Shown piece after piece: positions 34,192 through 42,879 of a stretch of DNA of 64,000 nucleotides; the stretch's first letter is position 1; each line of letters begins with the position of its first letter. The translations under genes and the position numbers were made by a program. The stretch spans positions 186,001 to 250,000 of the forward strand of contig NZ_FRCC01000004.1 of NCBI RefSeq assembly GCF_900142775.1, given 5' to 3'. The notes beneath the pieces are model-generated. The model was not told the origin of the DNA. It saw only the letters and a program-made list of their open reading frames with translations, and made no database searches. This DNA is from Flavobacterium flevense. GTDB taxonomy: Bacteria; Bacteroidota; Bacteroidia; Flavobacteriales; Flavobacteriaceae.

Positions 34192-35997
34192 TTATTCTAA
34201 TTCTAAAATTAAAGCCGATTTACCTTCGATAACAATAGCGTTTTCCAGATTGTACATTTCATTTGTTAAAACGTCTTTTCCTGTTTTATAATCACCAATA
34301 TTTTCTTTAAATCGCAAGGTGCTGATTTCCTGATTTTCCGGATTGTTGTTGATGATTACCATGACACTTTTTAACAGATTGTATCTAAAATAAACATACA
34401 CATTATGCTCCGGAATATAATGCGTTGTTTTTCCAAAATGTACAGCATCATTGGTCTTTCGCCAATGAAATAATTTGGAAGTAAAATCAAAGTACGCATT
34501 CTGGCATTCGGAGCGTGTTTCGGGATTGAAGGCATTGTTTTCGTCATCCTCCCAGCCACCTGGAAAATCTTTTCTAATATCGGCATCACCTAAATGTTGA
34601 TCTCCGGACATACCAATTTCAGAGCCGTAATATAACTGTGGAATTCCTCGTAAAGTGGCAAGCATACACATTGCCATTTTGTATTTTCGAATATCATTAT
34701 TGTAAATCTGATTGAAGCGTTTGCTGTCGTGATTTTCGGCAAAAATCAATAGATTATTCGCATTTGGAAACAAAAAATCCCGGGCAATAATATCATACAC
34801 TCTGGTAACTCCTCGATCCCAGCTGCCATCATCTTCATCAAAAAGGATTTGGAAAGCATCTAAAAGTGCAAAATCCATCACGCTGGGTAAATTAGAATTG
34901 AAATTCTGAATTTTCCCTATCGGGCTGTCTTTTTGCCAATAGGAGAGAAGTCCCTGATTACGCATGGTGATTTCGCCTACAAGATTAAAATCCGGATATT
35001 CATTGGTAATGGCTTTAGTCCATTTTGAAATATATTGAGGTTCGGAATAGTTATAAGTATCGATTCGAAGTCCGTCTAAATTGGCATATTCAATCCACCA
35101 AATCGCATTTTGAACCAAATAATTAAAAACCAGCGGATTTACGATGTTTAAATCAGGCATTGAAGGGACAAACCATCCTTTAATACAGGTGTTTCGGTCA
35201 ATTTCAGAAGCATTAGGGTCACTTATGGTGCTTCTTTTATGATTGGTTTCAGTATAATTTTCAAATTGATGAATCCAGTCAGCGGTAGGTAAATCTTTTA
35301 CCATCCAGTGTTGTAGTCCCCAGTGATTGGTTACATAATCCATGACTAATTTCATGTCACGCTGATGGATTTCACTTGCTAAACGAGTATAATCTTCATT
35401 AGTCCCATAACGCGGATCAATTTTATAAACATCTGATTGTCCGTAGCCGTGGTAAGAATATTCAGCATCATTGTCTTCACACAGCGGAGTACTCCAAATG
35501 GTTGTTATGCCTAATGAGTGAATGTAATCCAGATGTTGAATAATTCCTTCGATATCGCCACCATGTCTTCCTCCGGGCAAATCCCTGTTGTATTTTTCGG
35601 TGGTAAACTTGTCGTTATCATTGTTTTTATTTCCGTTAGCAAAACGGTCAGGCATTAAAAGATAAATGGTGTCCGAGGAATCAAAACTTTTACGAAGTGA
35701 TGCACCTTTTCTTCGTGTTCTTAATTCATATTTTTGAATAAAAGTGGTTTTATCTTTTTGTTTAAATATAAAATCAATTTCATTTGCAGCTATCTTTTGG
35801 GTATCGATGGTTACAAAAATAAAATTAGGATTTTCGGTACGTTTTACATTTGTAATTGCACTGCTGTTGGGAATTGTAATTTGGCACTGCGCAATATTAT
35901 TTCCGTAAAAAAGAAGCTGCAGTTCGGGATTGTGCATTCCTGAAAACCAAAAAGGAGGCTCTATTCTTTGTATTAATGGATGTAATTCAGTATTCAT
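34192..35997 (-). CDS. GH13 alpha-amylase family enzyme (cyclomaltodextrinase/neopullulanase-like)
   Basis: Glycoside hydrolase of 601 residues acting on alpha-1,4-glucans or maltodextrins. An N-terminal beta domain of about 100 residues resembles the cyclomaltodextrinase N domain. The GH13 barrel follows with its conserved regions: DYVTNHWG, GLRIDTYNY (nucleophile Asp313), LVGEITMRN (acid/base Glu342) and FAENHDSKRF (His423, Asp424). No signal peptide is visible, and an in-frame stop lies 20 codons before the ATG, so a longer start is excluded. A cytoplasmic location is therefore expected, unlike SusA-type periplasmic enzymes. No sus genes for starch are adjacent. Confidence 0.9.
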   Translation of the reverse strand: MNTELHPLIQRIEPPFWFSGMHNPELQLLFYGNNIAQCQITIPNSSAITNVKRTENPNFIFVTIDTQKIAANEIDFIFKQKDKTTFIQKYELRTRRKGASLRKSFDSSDTIYLLMPDRFANGNKNNDNDKFTTEKYNRDLPGGRHGGDIEGIIQHLDYIHSLGITTIWSTPLCEDNDAEYSYHGYGQSDVYKIDPRYGTNEDYTRLASEIHQRDMKLVMDYVTNHWGLQHWMVKDLPTADWIHQFENYTETNHKRSTISDPNASEIDRNTCIKGWFVPSMPDLNIVNPLVFNYLVQNAIWWIEYANLDGLRIDTYNYSEPQYISKWTKAITNEYPDFNLVGEITMRNQGLLSYWQKDSPIGKIQNFNSNLPSVMDFALLDAFQILFDEDDGSWDRGVTRVYDIIARDFLFPNANNLLIFAENHDSKRFNQIYNNDIRKYKMAMCMLATLRGIPQLYYGSEIGMSGDQHLGDADIRKDFPGGWEDDENNAFNPETRSECQNAYFDFTSKLFHWRKTNDAVHFGKTTHYIPEHNVYVYFRYNLLKSVMVIINNNPENQEISTLRFKENIGDYKTGKDVLTNEMYNLENAIVIEGKSALILELE

Positions 35998-36159
35998 AAA
36001 ATAGAAAATTAGAGCAGTAGCATAAACAAAGCTTAGATTTGGAAATTTAATGGGCTATTCATGAAACAGCAGCTGACGAAAAACTGATTTTAAACGAATG
36101 TAGTAAAAATAAAACCATTCAGGTTATTGATGATGTTTAAATAATTCTTATAAAAAAGA

Positions 36160-36187
36160 AAAGCTGCCCGGTTTAATGAGCAGCTTT
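36160..36187 (-). terminator. Terminator downstream of acs
   Basis: Arms AAAGCTGC / GCAGCTTT with a 12-base loop. On the minus strand it continues into a T-rich tract, about 30 bases after the acs stop. Confidence 0.75.
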
Positions 36188-36216
36188 GGGTTATTTATGA
36201 ATATCTGATTGAAAAA

Positions 36217-38124
36217 TCAGATTTTACCATTTTTAATTTCTTCTACGATTTCAGGATTTAACAACGTAGTTGTATCTCCAAAATTAGAATAATCACCTTC
36301 GGCAATCTTACGAAGAATTCTACGCATGATTTTGCCGGAACGTGTTTTTGGCAATCCGGAAACAAACTGAATTTTATCTAATTTAGCAATAGGTCCTATA
36401 TGAGCCGAAATATGCTGGTTAATCTCTTTGGCAAGGTTTTCTTTATCCCGTTTTTCACCTGTTTCTTTTAGAATTACAAAACCGTAAAGTGCATTTCCTT
36501 TAATGTCATGAGGGAATCCCACAATGGCACTTTCGGCAACAGCCGGATGTTCGTTGATGGCATCTTCAATAGGTGCAGTTCCCAGATTGTGTCCGGAAAC
36601 AATCACCACATCATCCACACGACCGGTGATTCTGTAATAACCTACTTCATCGCGTAAAGCTCCGTCACCACTAAAATATTTGCCTGGAAAGGCAGAGAAA
36701 TAAGTATCTTTATAACGTTGATGATCGCCCCAGATAGTTCTGGCAATCCCCGGCCATGGATATTTGATACACAAACTTCCTACTACCTGATTGTCTTCGA
36801 TTTCATTGCGTTTTTCATCCATTAAAACGGCCTGAATTCCAGGAAGCGGTAAAGTGGCATAAGTGGGTTTTGTAGGGGTAATAAATGGTATTGGAGAAAT
36901 AAGAATTCCTCCTGTTTCCGTTTGCCACCAGGTGTCTACAACTGGGCAACGTTTTCCGCCCACATGGTCATTGTACCAATGCCAGGCTTCTTCATTAATA
37001 GGTTCTCCTACTGAACCTATGACTTTTAATGTGCTTAAAGGGTATTTTTGAATATAATCTAAGCTTTCTTTAGCCAAAGATCTGATAGCAGTAGGTGCTG
37101 TATAAAATTGATTTACTTTATGTTTTTCAATCACTTCCCAAAAACGACTGAAATCCGGATAAGAAGGAACGCCTTCGAAAATTACCGTTGTAGCCCCATT
37201 CAATAACGGTCCGTATAAGATATATGAATGTCCGGTAATCCAGCCAATATCGGCAGTACACCAGAAAATATCATTTTCTTCGTAATTAAAAACATTTTGG
37301 AACGTATAAGCGGTATACACCATATAACCTGCTGTGGTATGCACCATCCCTTTAGGTTTTCCTGTGGAACCCGAAGTGTAAAGTATAAACAATGGATCTT
37401 CGGCATCCATAATTTCAGCAGTGTTGTTATCGGATGCTTTTTCTAATAAAGGTGCTAGCCAGTGGTCGCGTCCTTCTTTCATCTGAACGGCAGCGTTGAT
37501 TCGGTTAACCACTAAAACATTTTCTACCGATGGACAATTAATTAAAGCCTCGTCAATAATTCCTTTTAAATCAATGGTTTTATTGCCACGGTATCCGCCA
37601 TCTGAGGTAATCACCATTTTACATTCACTGTCATTAATTCTGCTGGCTACTGCTGATGCTGAAAAACCGGCAAAAACTACCGAGTGAATAGCTCCAATAC
37701 GGGCACAGGCAAGAGTAGTAATGGCTAATTCAGGAATCATTGGTAAATAGATACATACACGATCTCCTTTTTTGATTCCCTGGCTCAATAAAACATTGGC
37801 CATTTTGCTCACACGCTGGTGTAATTCATTGTAGGTAATAGCTTGTGACGCTTCATCCGGATTGTTAGGTTCAAAAATAATAGCTGTTTTATCTCCTTTT
37901 TTAGCAAGATGACGGTCAATACAGTTTTTAGTGATATTTACCTTAGCATCTGTAAACCATTTTATTTCGGCTTCAGCCATATTAAAATCAACCACTTTAT
38001 CCCATTCCTGATACCAGGTAAAGTTTTCAGAAGCGATTTTGTCCCAAAATTTCTTAGGGTCTTTTATCGATTTTTTGTATTCTTTAAAGTATTCTTCGAA
38101 ATTACTTATTTTGTAGCGACTCAT
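36217..38124 (-). CDS. acs: Acetyl-CoA synthetase
   Basis: AMP-forming acetate-CoA ligase of 635 residues that activates acetate to acetyl-CoA. Visible motifs are the phosphate-binding loop ILYTSGSTGKPKG, the adenylate motif VDTWWQTETGG, GRVDDVVIVSGHNLGT and the C-terminal TRSGKIMRRILRKIA. The Lys of the last motif is the site controlled by acetylation in well-studied homologs. It is the last gene of a leftward module with satP, a symporter-kinase and a response regulator. Only 23 bases separate it from the response regulator, which suggests co-transcription with its own control system. Confidence 0.96.
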   Translation of the reverse strand: MSRYKISNFEEYFKEYKKSIKDPKKFWDKIASENFTWYQEWDKVVDFNMAEAEIKWFTDAKVNITKNCIDRHLAKKGDKTAIIFEPNNPDEASQAITYNELHQRVSKMANVLLSQGIKKGDRVCIYLPMIPELAITTLACARIGAIHSVVFAGFSASAVASRINDSECKMVITSDGGYRGNKTIDLKGIIDEALINCPSVENVLVVNRINAAVQMKEGRDHWLAPLLEKASDNNTAEIMDAEDPLFILYTSGSTGKPKGMVHTTAGYMVYTAYTFQNVFNYEENDIFWCTADIGWITGHSYILYGPLLNGATTVIFEGVPSYPDFSRFWEVIEKHKVNQFYTAPTAIRSLAKESLDYIQKYPLSTLKVIGSVGEPINEEAWHWYNDHVGGKRCPVVDTWWQTETGGILISPIPFITPTKPTYATLPLPGIQAVLMDEKRNEIEDNQVVGSLCIKYPWPGIARTIWGDHQRYKDTYFSAFPGKYFSGDGALRDEVGYYRITGRVDDVVIVSGHNLGTAPIEDAINEHPAVAESAIVGFPHDIKGNALYGFVILKETGEKRDKENLAKEINQHISAHIGPIAKLDKIQFVSGLPKTRSGKIMRRILRKIAEGDYSNFGDTTTLLNPEIVEEIKNGKI

Positions 38125-38147
38125 AATTTTGTATATATTTAGTTTTG

Positions 38148-38510
38148 TTAGTTTAATAATTCCTGTGCTTGTTCAACAAGCTTTTTGAGTGAAAATGGTT
38201 TGGTGATGTATAAATTAGCACCCAGTGAAAGCCCTTTTTCAATATCTTTTTCTTTGTTTTTAGCCGAAAGGAAAATCACTTTGCAATTTTCTAATCGGGG
38301 TTCCTGTTTTATTTGTTCTAATGTGCTGTAACCGTCAACCATAGGCATCATTACATCCAGAATGATGATATCCGGAAGTTGGTTTTTTAAAATATCCAGT
38401 GCTTCCTGTCCGTCGCGGGCAATAAATACTTCAAAATTATTTTTCTTAAAAGTATATTCCAGTGACATCACTATATTAGGTTCATCGTCGACTATTAATA
38501 TTTTCTTCAT
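38148..38510 (-). CDS. Single-domain response regulator (receiver only)
   Basis: Receiver domain of 120 residues with no output domain. The acidic pocket VDDEP, phospho-acceptor Asp52 (IILDVMMPM), Ser82 (FLSAK) and Lys104 (ITKPF) are all present. Its ATG overlaps the stop of the symporter-kinase gene by four bases, so the two are translationally coupled and surely partners. In CrbS/CrbR acetate systems of Proteobacteria the regulator carries a LuxR-type DNA-binding domain. Here the signal must pass to another protein or act by protein contact. Confidence 0.93.
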   Translation of the reverse strand: MKKILIVDDEPNIVMSLEYTFKKNNFEVFIARDGQEALDILKNQLPDIIILDVMMPMVDGYSTLEQIKQEPRLENCKVIFLSAKNKEKDIEKGLSLGANLYITKPFSLKKLVEQAQELLN

Positions 38511-41209
38511 TTTTCAGCAGTGTTGTAATTGGGTAATGTAAAAATAATAGTTGTTCCGTTATCAACAGAACTTTTGGCCCATATTTTTCCTTTATGATGT
38601 TCGATTATTTTTTTGCAAATAGCTAAACCTAAGCCACTTCCAATGGGTTTTTTAATATTTTGATTTCGGGATTGATAGAATTTGTCGAAAACCGCTTCCA
38701 GATCATCCGGTTTTATCTCCTTGCCATTGTTATGAATGCTGACCGTAATAAAATCTTTGTCATCACTAATATTAATGCTGATTTCTCCTGCTGTATCATC
38801 ACAAAATTTTATAGCATTTGAAAGAAGATTGTGCAGTACCTGAATGATACGTTCTTCGTCATAAAATGCTTTTATTTCGTGCTTTTTATTGTCAAATTTT
38901 ATTTTTATGTTTTTGTTTGTAATCAATTGTTGTAATGATTCCAAAGTGCTTTCTATAGTGTTATAAATGTTGTTTTTAGAAAGGTAGATTTTTTGTTTTC
39001 CGGTTTCGAATTTTTCTAAATCCAGTATTTTGTCAATCAAACGGTTAAGTCGATCCGATTCGGAAATGATGTTTTGTAAAAATTTTTGGCGTACTTCTGT
39101 GGGAATATTTTCATCATCATGAAGTATTTCAGTTGCGGCTCTGATAGCTGTTATAGGAGTCCTTAATTCGTGAGTTACGGTATCCAGAAATTCGTCTTTT
39201 TGAATGTCTTTGTTAATGAGTTCCTGATTAGCCACCTGCAGTTGCTCGGAAATTTTTTTAAGTTCATTCGAACTTTCCGTTAGCTTCTTATTAATTATAA
39301 TATTTTCTTTCGATTCTTCGAGAATACGCAGTACTTCGGGCAGACTTATTTTGTCTTCTTTGGCAACACTGGAAATAACAATTTTGGCGGAAGCCGTACC
39401 AATATGCCCGGTGAGTAAATTTTCGGCAAATTTTATAAAACGGGCATCTGCTATTTTATTGTCTTTATCAATATTGTACTTTAAATTAAAGATTGTCAGT
39501 GCGCGTTTTGTTCTTTCGATACCCAGAAAACGTTCCAGGATTTTTTCAATATCCGAAATATTAGCCGTTCCTTTCCATACATAGGCATTTTCATGATTGG
39601 TAATATAGCGGTCAATATCTACAAACATCTCGGCATAATTGCGTTCTCTGTAATTTCCGCTAAAGCTTACTGAAACAGCGATGTAGCTCATGAAATTAAC
39701 TAATAAACTCCAGAAAACGGCTTGCGGAATAGGATCTAAATAATCCAATCCAAAAAGCTGAAAGGGTTTTAACAATGCAATTCCCCATGGGCCTTCCTGT
39801 ACAAAAGTGCTTGCTGACTGCGTGGTTCCGATAGCATACGGAATTAATAAGGTGTAAAAACAAATTAAAAATCCAAGGATAATACCGGTTAAAGCTCCTT
39901 TTTTAGAACCTCTTTTCCAGAATAATGCACCAAAAAAAGCAGGTGCCAGCTGGGCAATTATTACAAAAGAAACCAGTCCGATAGAAACTAAAGTGTAGTC
40001 TAAAACAAATACACGATAAATAATATAAGCTAAAATAATAAGTGAAAAAATCCCTATTTTACGACTAAGTACAATTCGTTTGGTATTCTTTTCCGGTGAA
40101 ATGTTTTCTAATGAGCCAATAAATCCATATGGAATTAAAAGGTTGTTGCTCAGCATAGTTGCCAAGGCTATTGAAGAAACGATAATCATCGAAATAGCAG
40201 CCGAAAACCCTCCCAGAAAGACTAAGGTAGTTAAAAAATTATTGTTGAAATGTTGCGGTATTAATAGAGAATAAGTGTCGGAATTGAGACCTTGTGTTTC
40301 AAAAAGAATATTTCCTCCCCAGGCTATAGGAAATACAAAAATATTAAACAGCAATAAATAGAGCGGGAGCAACCAGATGGCTGTACGAATGTGTTTTTCC
40401 TGATTGTTTTCTACTATTGAAGTATGAAACTGTCGGGGAAGAATAAAAATAGCAAACATAGAAATCAGGCACAGGAAAAACCAGTTAATCCCATTGCTCA
40501 ATGGACCGATAGTGTTTTTTTTATCAAAATTTTCTAAAACGGAAGCTTTAGCATAAATATCGTCAAAACCATCAAAAACAAAATAGGTTACATAAACCCC
40601 AATAATTAAAAAGAAAACTAATTTTAATATGGATTCAATGGCAATAGCAGTTACAATTCCGCGTCTTTTTTCGGAAGCATCCACATATTTATTCCCGTAA
40701 TAAGAGGCAAATAAAGCAAGGGCAACACAAATATAAGTCGTGTTATCGCTAAAAATATTAGAACTTGCCTGCGTTTTAGTTACAATATGAAAAGTATCTG
40801 AAATGGCTTTGAGTTGTAGTGCAATATAAGGTACAATTCCAAAAATAGATATTAAGGTTACAGCAGCTCCCAGCGAACGGCTATTGCCATAGCGTAGTGA
40901 AATAAAATCGGCTATACTGGTTATTTTATTGATTCGGGAAATCCGGATGATTCTTTTAAGGATAATAATCCAGGTAGGAATAATAATAATAGGACCCAGA
41001 TAAATAGGTAAATAATCTAAGCCTGATTTTGCTGCTAAGCCAATACTTCCATAATAGGTCCAGGCCGTACAATAAACGGCTAAAGAGAAAGAATAAATAT
41101 AAGGATTGTTAGTCCACTTTGAATGGCTTCTTTTTTCAGACCAATGCGCAATATAAAAAAGGATTACTACATAGATGGCCAGGATGATTAAAAGCCCAAG
41201 ACTACTCAT
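38507..41209 (-). CDS. Sodium:solute symporter-sensor histidine kinase fusion (CrbS/CbrA-like)
   Basis: A 900-residue membrane protein. Residues about 1-520 form a sodium:solute symporter (SLC5-like) with about 13 membrane segments (TAWTYYGSIGLAAKSGLDYL, SLRYGNSRSLGAAVTLI, GGFSAAISMIIVSSIALATM). A linker of about 100 residues may be the STAC-type connector. A coiled coil then leads to HisKA (DTVTHELRTPITAI) and HATPase (LLSNAIKFCDD, GSGLGLAICKKII). Homologs CrbS and CbrA sense or transport acetate, histidine or related solutes, and CrbS controls acs. Placement with satP and acs makes acetate the likely signal here. Confidence 0.92.
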   Translation of the reverse strand: MSSLGLLIILAIYVVILFYIAHWSEKRSHSKWTNNPYIYSFSLAVYCTAWTYYGSIGLAAKSGLDYLPIYLGPIIIIPTWIIILKRIIRISRINKITSIADFISLRYGNSRSLGAAVTLISIFGIVPYIALQLKAISDTFHIVTKTQASSNIFSDNTTYICVALALFASYYGNKYVDASEKRRGIVTAIAIESILKLVFFLIIGVYVTYFVFDGFDDIYAKASVLENFDKKNTIGPLSNGINWFFLCLISMFAIFILPRQFHTSIVENNQEKHIRTAIWLLPLYLLLFNIFVFPIAWGGNILFETQGLNSDTYSLLIPQHFNNNFLTTLVFLGGFSAAISMIIVSSIALATMLSNNLLIPYGFIGSLENISPEKNTKRIVLSRKIGIFSLIILAYIIYRVFVLDYTLVSIGLVSFVIIAQLAPAFFGALFWKRGSKKGALTGIILGFLICFYTLLIPYAIGTTQSASTFVQEGPWGIALLKPFQLFGLDYLDPIPQAVFWSLLVNFMSYIAVSVSFSGNYRERNYAEMFVDIDRYITNHENAYVWKGTANISDIEKILERFLGIERTKRALTIFNLKYNIDKDNKIADARFIKFAENLLTGHIGTASAKIVISSVAKEDKISLPEVLRILEESKENIIINKKLTESSNELKKISEQLQVANQELINKDIQKDEFLDTVTHELRTPITAIRAATEILHDDENIPTEVRQKFLQNIISESDRLNRLIDKILDLEKFETGKQKIYLSKNNIYNTIESTLESLQQLITNKNIKIKFDNKKHEIKAFYDEERIIQVLHNLLSNAIKFCDDTAGEISINISDDKDFITVSIHNNGKEIKPDDLEAVFDKFYQSRNQNIKKPIGSGLGLAICKKIIEHHKGKIWAKSSVDNGTTIIFTLPNYNTAEK

Positions 41210-41396
41210 AATATTTTTTGATAATTAAGTAGGTTGTACCAATAGAAAATAACCAGGCCGAAAAGAGATAGATGTAAATAACAGGAAAACCAAATAACGG
41301 TTTAGAACTGTCAAATAAAAGGATAAGCGGAATGTTCAATGCTAAAATCATTAGCATTGAAAGGATAATTAGTTTTTGCTCATGTCTTTTTTTCAT
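41202..41396 (-). CDS. Small two-helix membrane protein
   Basis: A 64-residue protein starting at ATG 41396 (an upstream TTG at 41411 falls in a hairpin and is less likely). Two membrane helices (LIILSMLMILALNIPLILLF and IYIYLFSAWLFSIGTTYLII) flank a short loop, with a basic N-terminus. It overlaps the symporter-kinase start by eight bases, so the two are coupled. Small subunits often accompany acetate and other SSS transporters (compare YjcH with ActP), and this may be an analogous partner. I see no diagnostic motif. Confidence 0.75.
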   Translation of the reverse strand: MKKRHEQKLIILSMLMILALNIPLILLFDSSKPLFGFPVIYIYLFSAWLFSIGTTYLIIKKYYE

Positions 41397-41404
41397 AGAA
41401 ATGA

Positions 41405-41440
41405 AACACAATAGTCTTGGTTTTACAAGACTATTGTGTT
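41405..41440 (-). terminator. Strong hairpin between satP and the symporter-kinase operon
   Basis: Perfect 15-base arms (AACACAATAGTCTTG / CAAGACTATTGTGTT) with a 6-base loop. On the minus strand the tract after it is only moderately T-rich (GTTTCATTTCT), so it could be a leaky terminator or attenuator between satP and the downstream genes. Confidence 0.6.
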
Positions 41441-41458
41441 GTGTTTTTACTGTTTATT

Positions 41459-42019
41459 TTATAAAGGTAACAGCTGTTTACCTGATTTTTCATTAATAAC
41501 AATTGCGGCTGCCTCATAAAAAGCAAAAAATCCGCATAATATCCCTTCATAACCAGCAATGGTATGAATTTGTTCGCTTCCTGTAAAACTGGCTGCTGAT
41601 AATAAAGCAAACAAAATTACAAGGGAACCAAAAATAAGTTTTCCTATAGTGTTTCCGTTTAGTGTTCCAACGAAAAAAGCCAGTGTGAATAAGCCCCATA
41701 TCCCTAAATAACATCCCATTGAAGCGCCGTCTGGTTTTGTAACTCCTATTAATGGAAGCAGCCATAAGGTAACAAGAGAGATCCAAAAGAAACCATAAGA
41801 AGTAAAAGCGGCCATAGCAAAACCATTTCCTTTTTTCCATTCCATAATTCCTGCAATAACTTGTTGAGTTCCTCCAAAAAATATTCCCATCCCCATAATC
41901 ATCGAATTCAATTCAAAGAATCCTGCATTGTGGATGTTCAATAACATGGTTGTCATTCCGAAGCCAAAAAGGCCTAATGGTGCCGGGTTAGCAGTGGTGT
42001 CTTTTAAGATCTGTTCCAT
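41459..42019 (-). CDS. satP: Acetate/succinate transporter, SatP/YaaH family
   Basis: Six-helix inner-membrane acetate channel or transporter of 186 residues (GPR1/FUN34/YaaH family). The family signature NPAPLGLFGFGMTTMLLN occurs at about residues 11-28. Further conserved stretches are GIFFGGTQQVIAGIMEWKKGN, FTSYGFFWISL and the C-terminal EGILCGFFAFYEAAA. It lies upstream of the symporter-kinase, regulator and acs genes, giving a module that takes up acetate, senses it and activates it to acetyl-CoA. Confidence 0.95.
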   Translation of the reverse strand: MEQILKDTTANPAPLGLFGFGMTTMLLNIHNAGFFELNSMIMGMGIFFGGTQQVIAGIMEWKKGNGFAMAAFTSYGFFWISLVTLWLLPLIGVTKPDGASMGCYLGIWGLFTLAFFVGTLNGNTIGKLIFGSLVILFALLSAASFTGSEQIHTIAGYEGILCGFFAFYEAAAIVINEKSGKQLLPL

Positions 42020-42123
42020 TGTGGTTTAAAAAAATTAAGGTTAATTAAGGTTAAATAGAATACCAAATTCAGTTTTTTTAATTATAAAAAAAAATAGGCT
42101 ATATATATATGTTAATGCTATAG

Positions 42124-42543
42124 TTATTTTTTAAAACGTTCCCATTTTATAAGCATAAATTTATCTCCTAATTCGGTGATAATCATTCCGGCTCCTGAAA
42201 GGGCTTCTTTGTTTTTTATATATTCAATTAATTCTAAATGGTTTAGTATTTTATAAGTAGGATGGTAATTAGAATTGATTGGCTTTTTTATATTAAAAGA
42301 TTTTATCCAGTTGCTAATGCTTACATGAGACACTCCTATGATTCTTTCGATTTCTCTATAGCTCAATCCTTCAAGATAGAGCTGTAAAGCTTTTGTTACG
42401 TAGTAATCATCAATTTTTTTTCCAACTTTATTTACGGTAAAAAAATAGTTGCAGCTTTTGCACAGATACCTTTGTTTTTCGTTGATAACACCACTTTTTA
42501 CAATTTTGTTATTTTGGCATTTTGGACAGCTGATTATTTCCAT
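42124..42543 (-). CDS. IS1-type transposase DNA-binding domain protein, possibly domesticated regulator
   Basis: A 139-residue protein. Residues 1-35 form a zinc ribbon like that of IS1 InsA (Cys6, Cys9, Cys28, Cys31: CPKC and CKSC). Residues about 50-80 form a helix-turn-helix (LSYREIERIIGVSHVSISNW). The last 45 residues (LIEYIKNKEALSGAGMII) are not a DDE catalytic domain. No InsB reading frame, inverted ends or target duplication is seen nearby. It stands upstream of satP in the same direction, so it may have become a transcription factor for the acetate module. An eroded transposon fragment is the alternative. Confidence 0.75.
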   Translation of the reverse strand: MEIISCPKCQNNKIVKSGVINEKQRYLCKSCNYFFTVNKVGKKIDDYYVTKALQLYLEGLSYREIERIIGVSHVSISNWIKSFNIKKPINSNYHPTYKILNHLELIEYIKNKEALSGAGMIITELGDKFMLIKWERFKK

Positions 42544-42577
42544 GTATATTTATTTTGCATAAATATACTAAATTAGC

Positions 42578-42602
42578 AATTATTTTTTATTAAAAAATAA
42601 TT
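42578..42602. repeat. Perfect AT-only palindrome, candidate operator
   Basis: Twelve-base arms (AATTATTTTTTA / TAAAAAATAATT) around one central base, 35-60 bases upstream of the IS1-type gene. Its AT-only composition in an AT-rich region means chance is possible. Confidence 0.35.
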
Positions 42603-42675
42603 TTCATTTAATAATTTCAATTTTTTTTCATCATGTGTTTCTTTTATTTTAGTAACAATAATAATGATTGTCGGT

Positions 42676-42683
42676 TATTTTTG
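42676..42683 (+). promoter_or_regulatory. Candidate -7 box for the ECF sigma gene
   Basis: TATTTTTG fits TAnnTTTG, about 200 bases before the sigma gene, which would give a long leader. No matching -33 element is seen. Confidence 0.3.
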
Positions 42684-42879
42684 TATTAAATAAAAAAAAA
42701 GTTATAATTTAATGAGTATATAATAAAAAATAAGTCCTTTATGTATAAAGAAGCTTTATAGTATGATTTGGTTAGTCATATGTTGGTAGTGTTTTAAAGA
42801 GTTGTTGTTTTGTAACAGCAGCTCTTTTTACCCAAGAATAAAGCCCGAAAGGATGGGATGAAATATAAATAATTAATTT

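Larger units (their letters stand above)
42544..42879. other. AT-rich divergent intergenic region
   Basis: About 336 bases between the IS1-type gene (leftward) and the ECF sigma factor gene (rightward). It contains a 25-base perfect AT palindrome at 42578-42602 and a TATTTTTG box at 42676-42683 that could start sigma-factor transcription. No gene is seen in it. Confidence 0.5.

Noticed and set aside
42124..42543. Complete IS1-type insertion sequence
   Set aside because: There is no InsB catalytic frame, no terminal inverted repeats and no target duplication, so only the DNA-binding protein is annotated.
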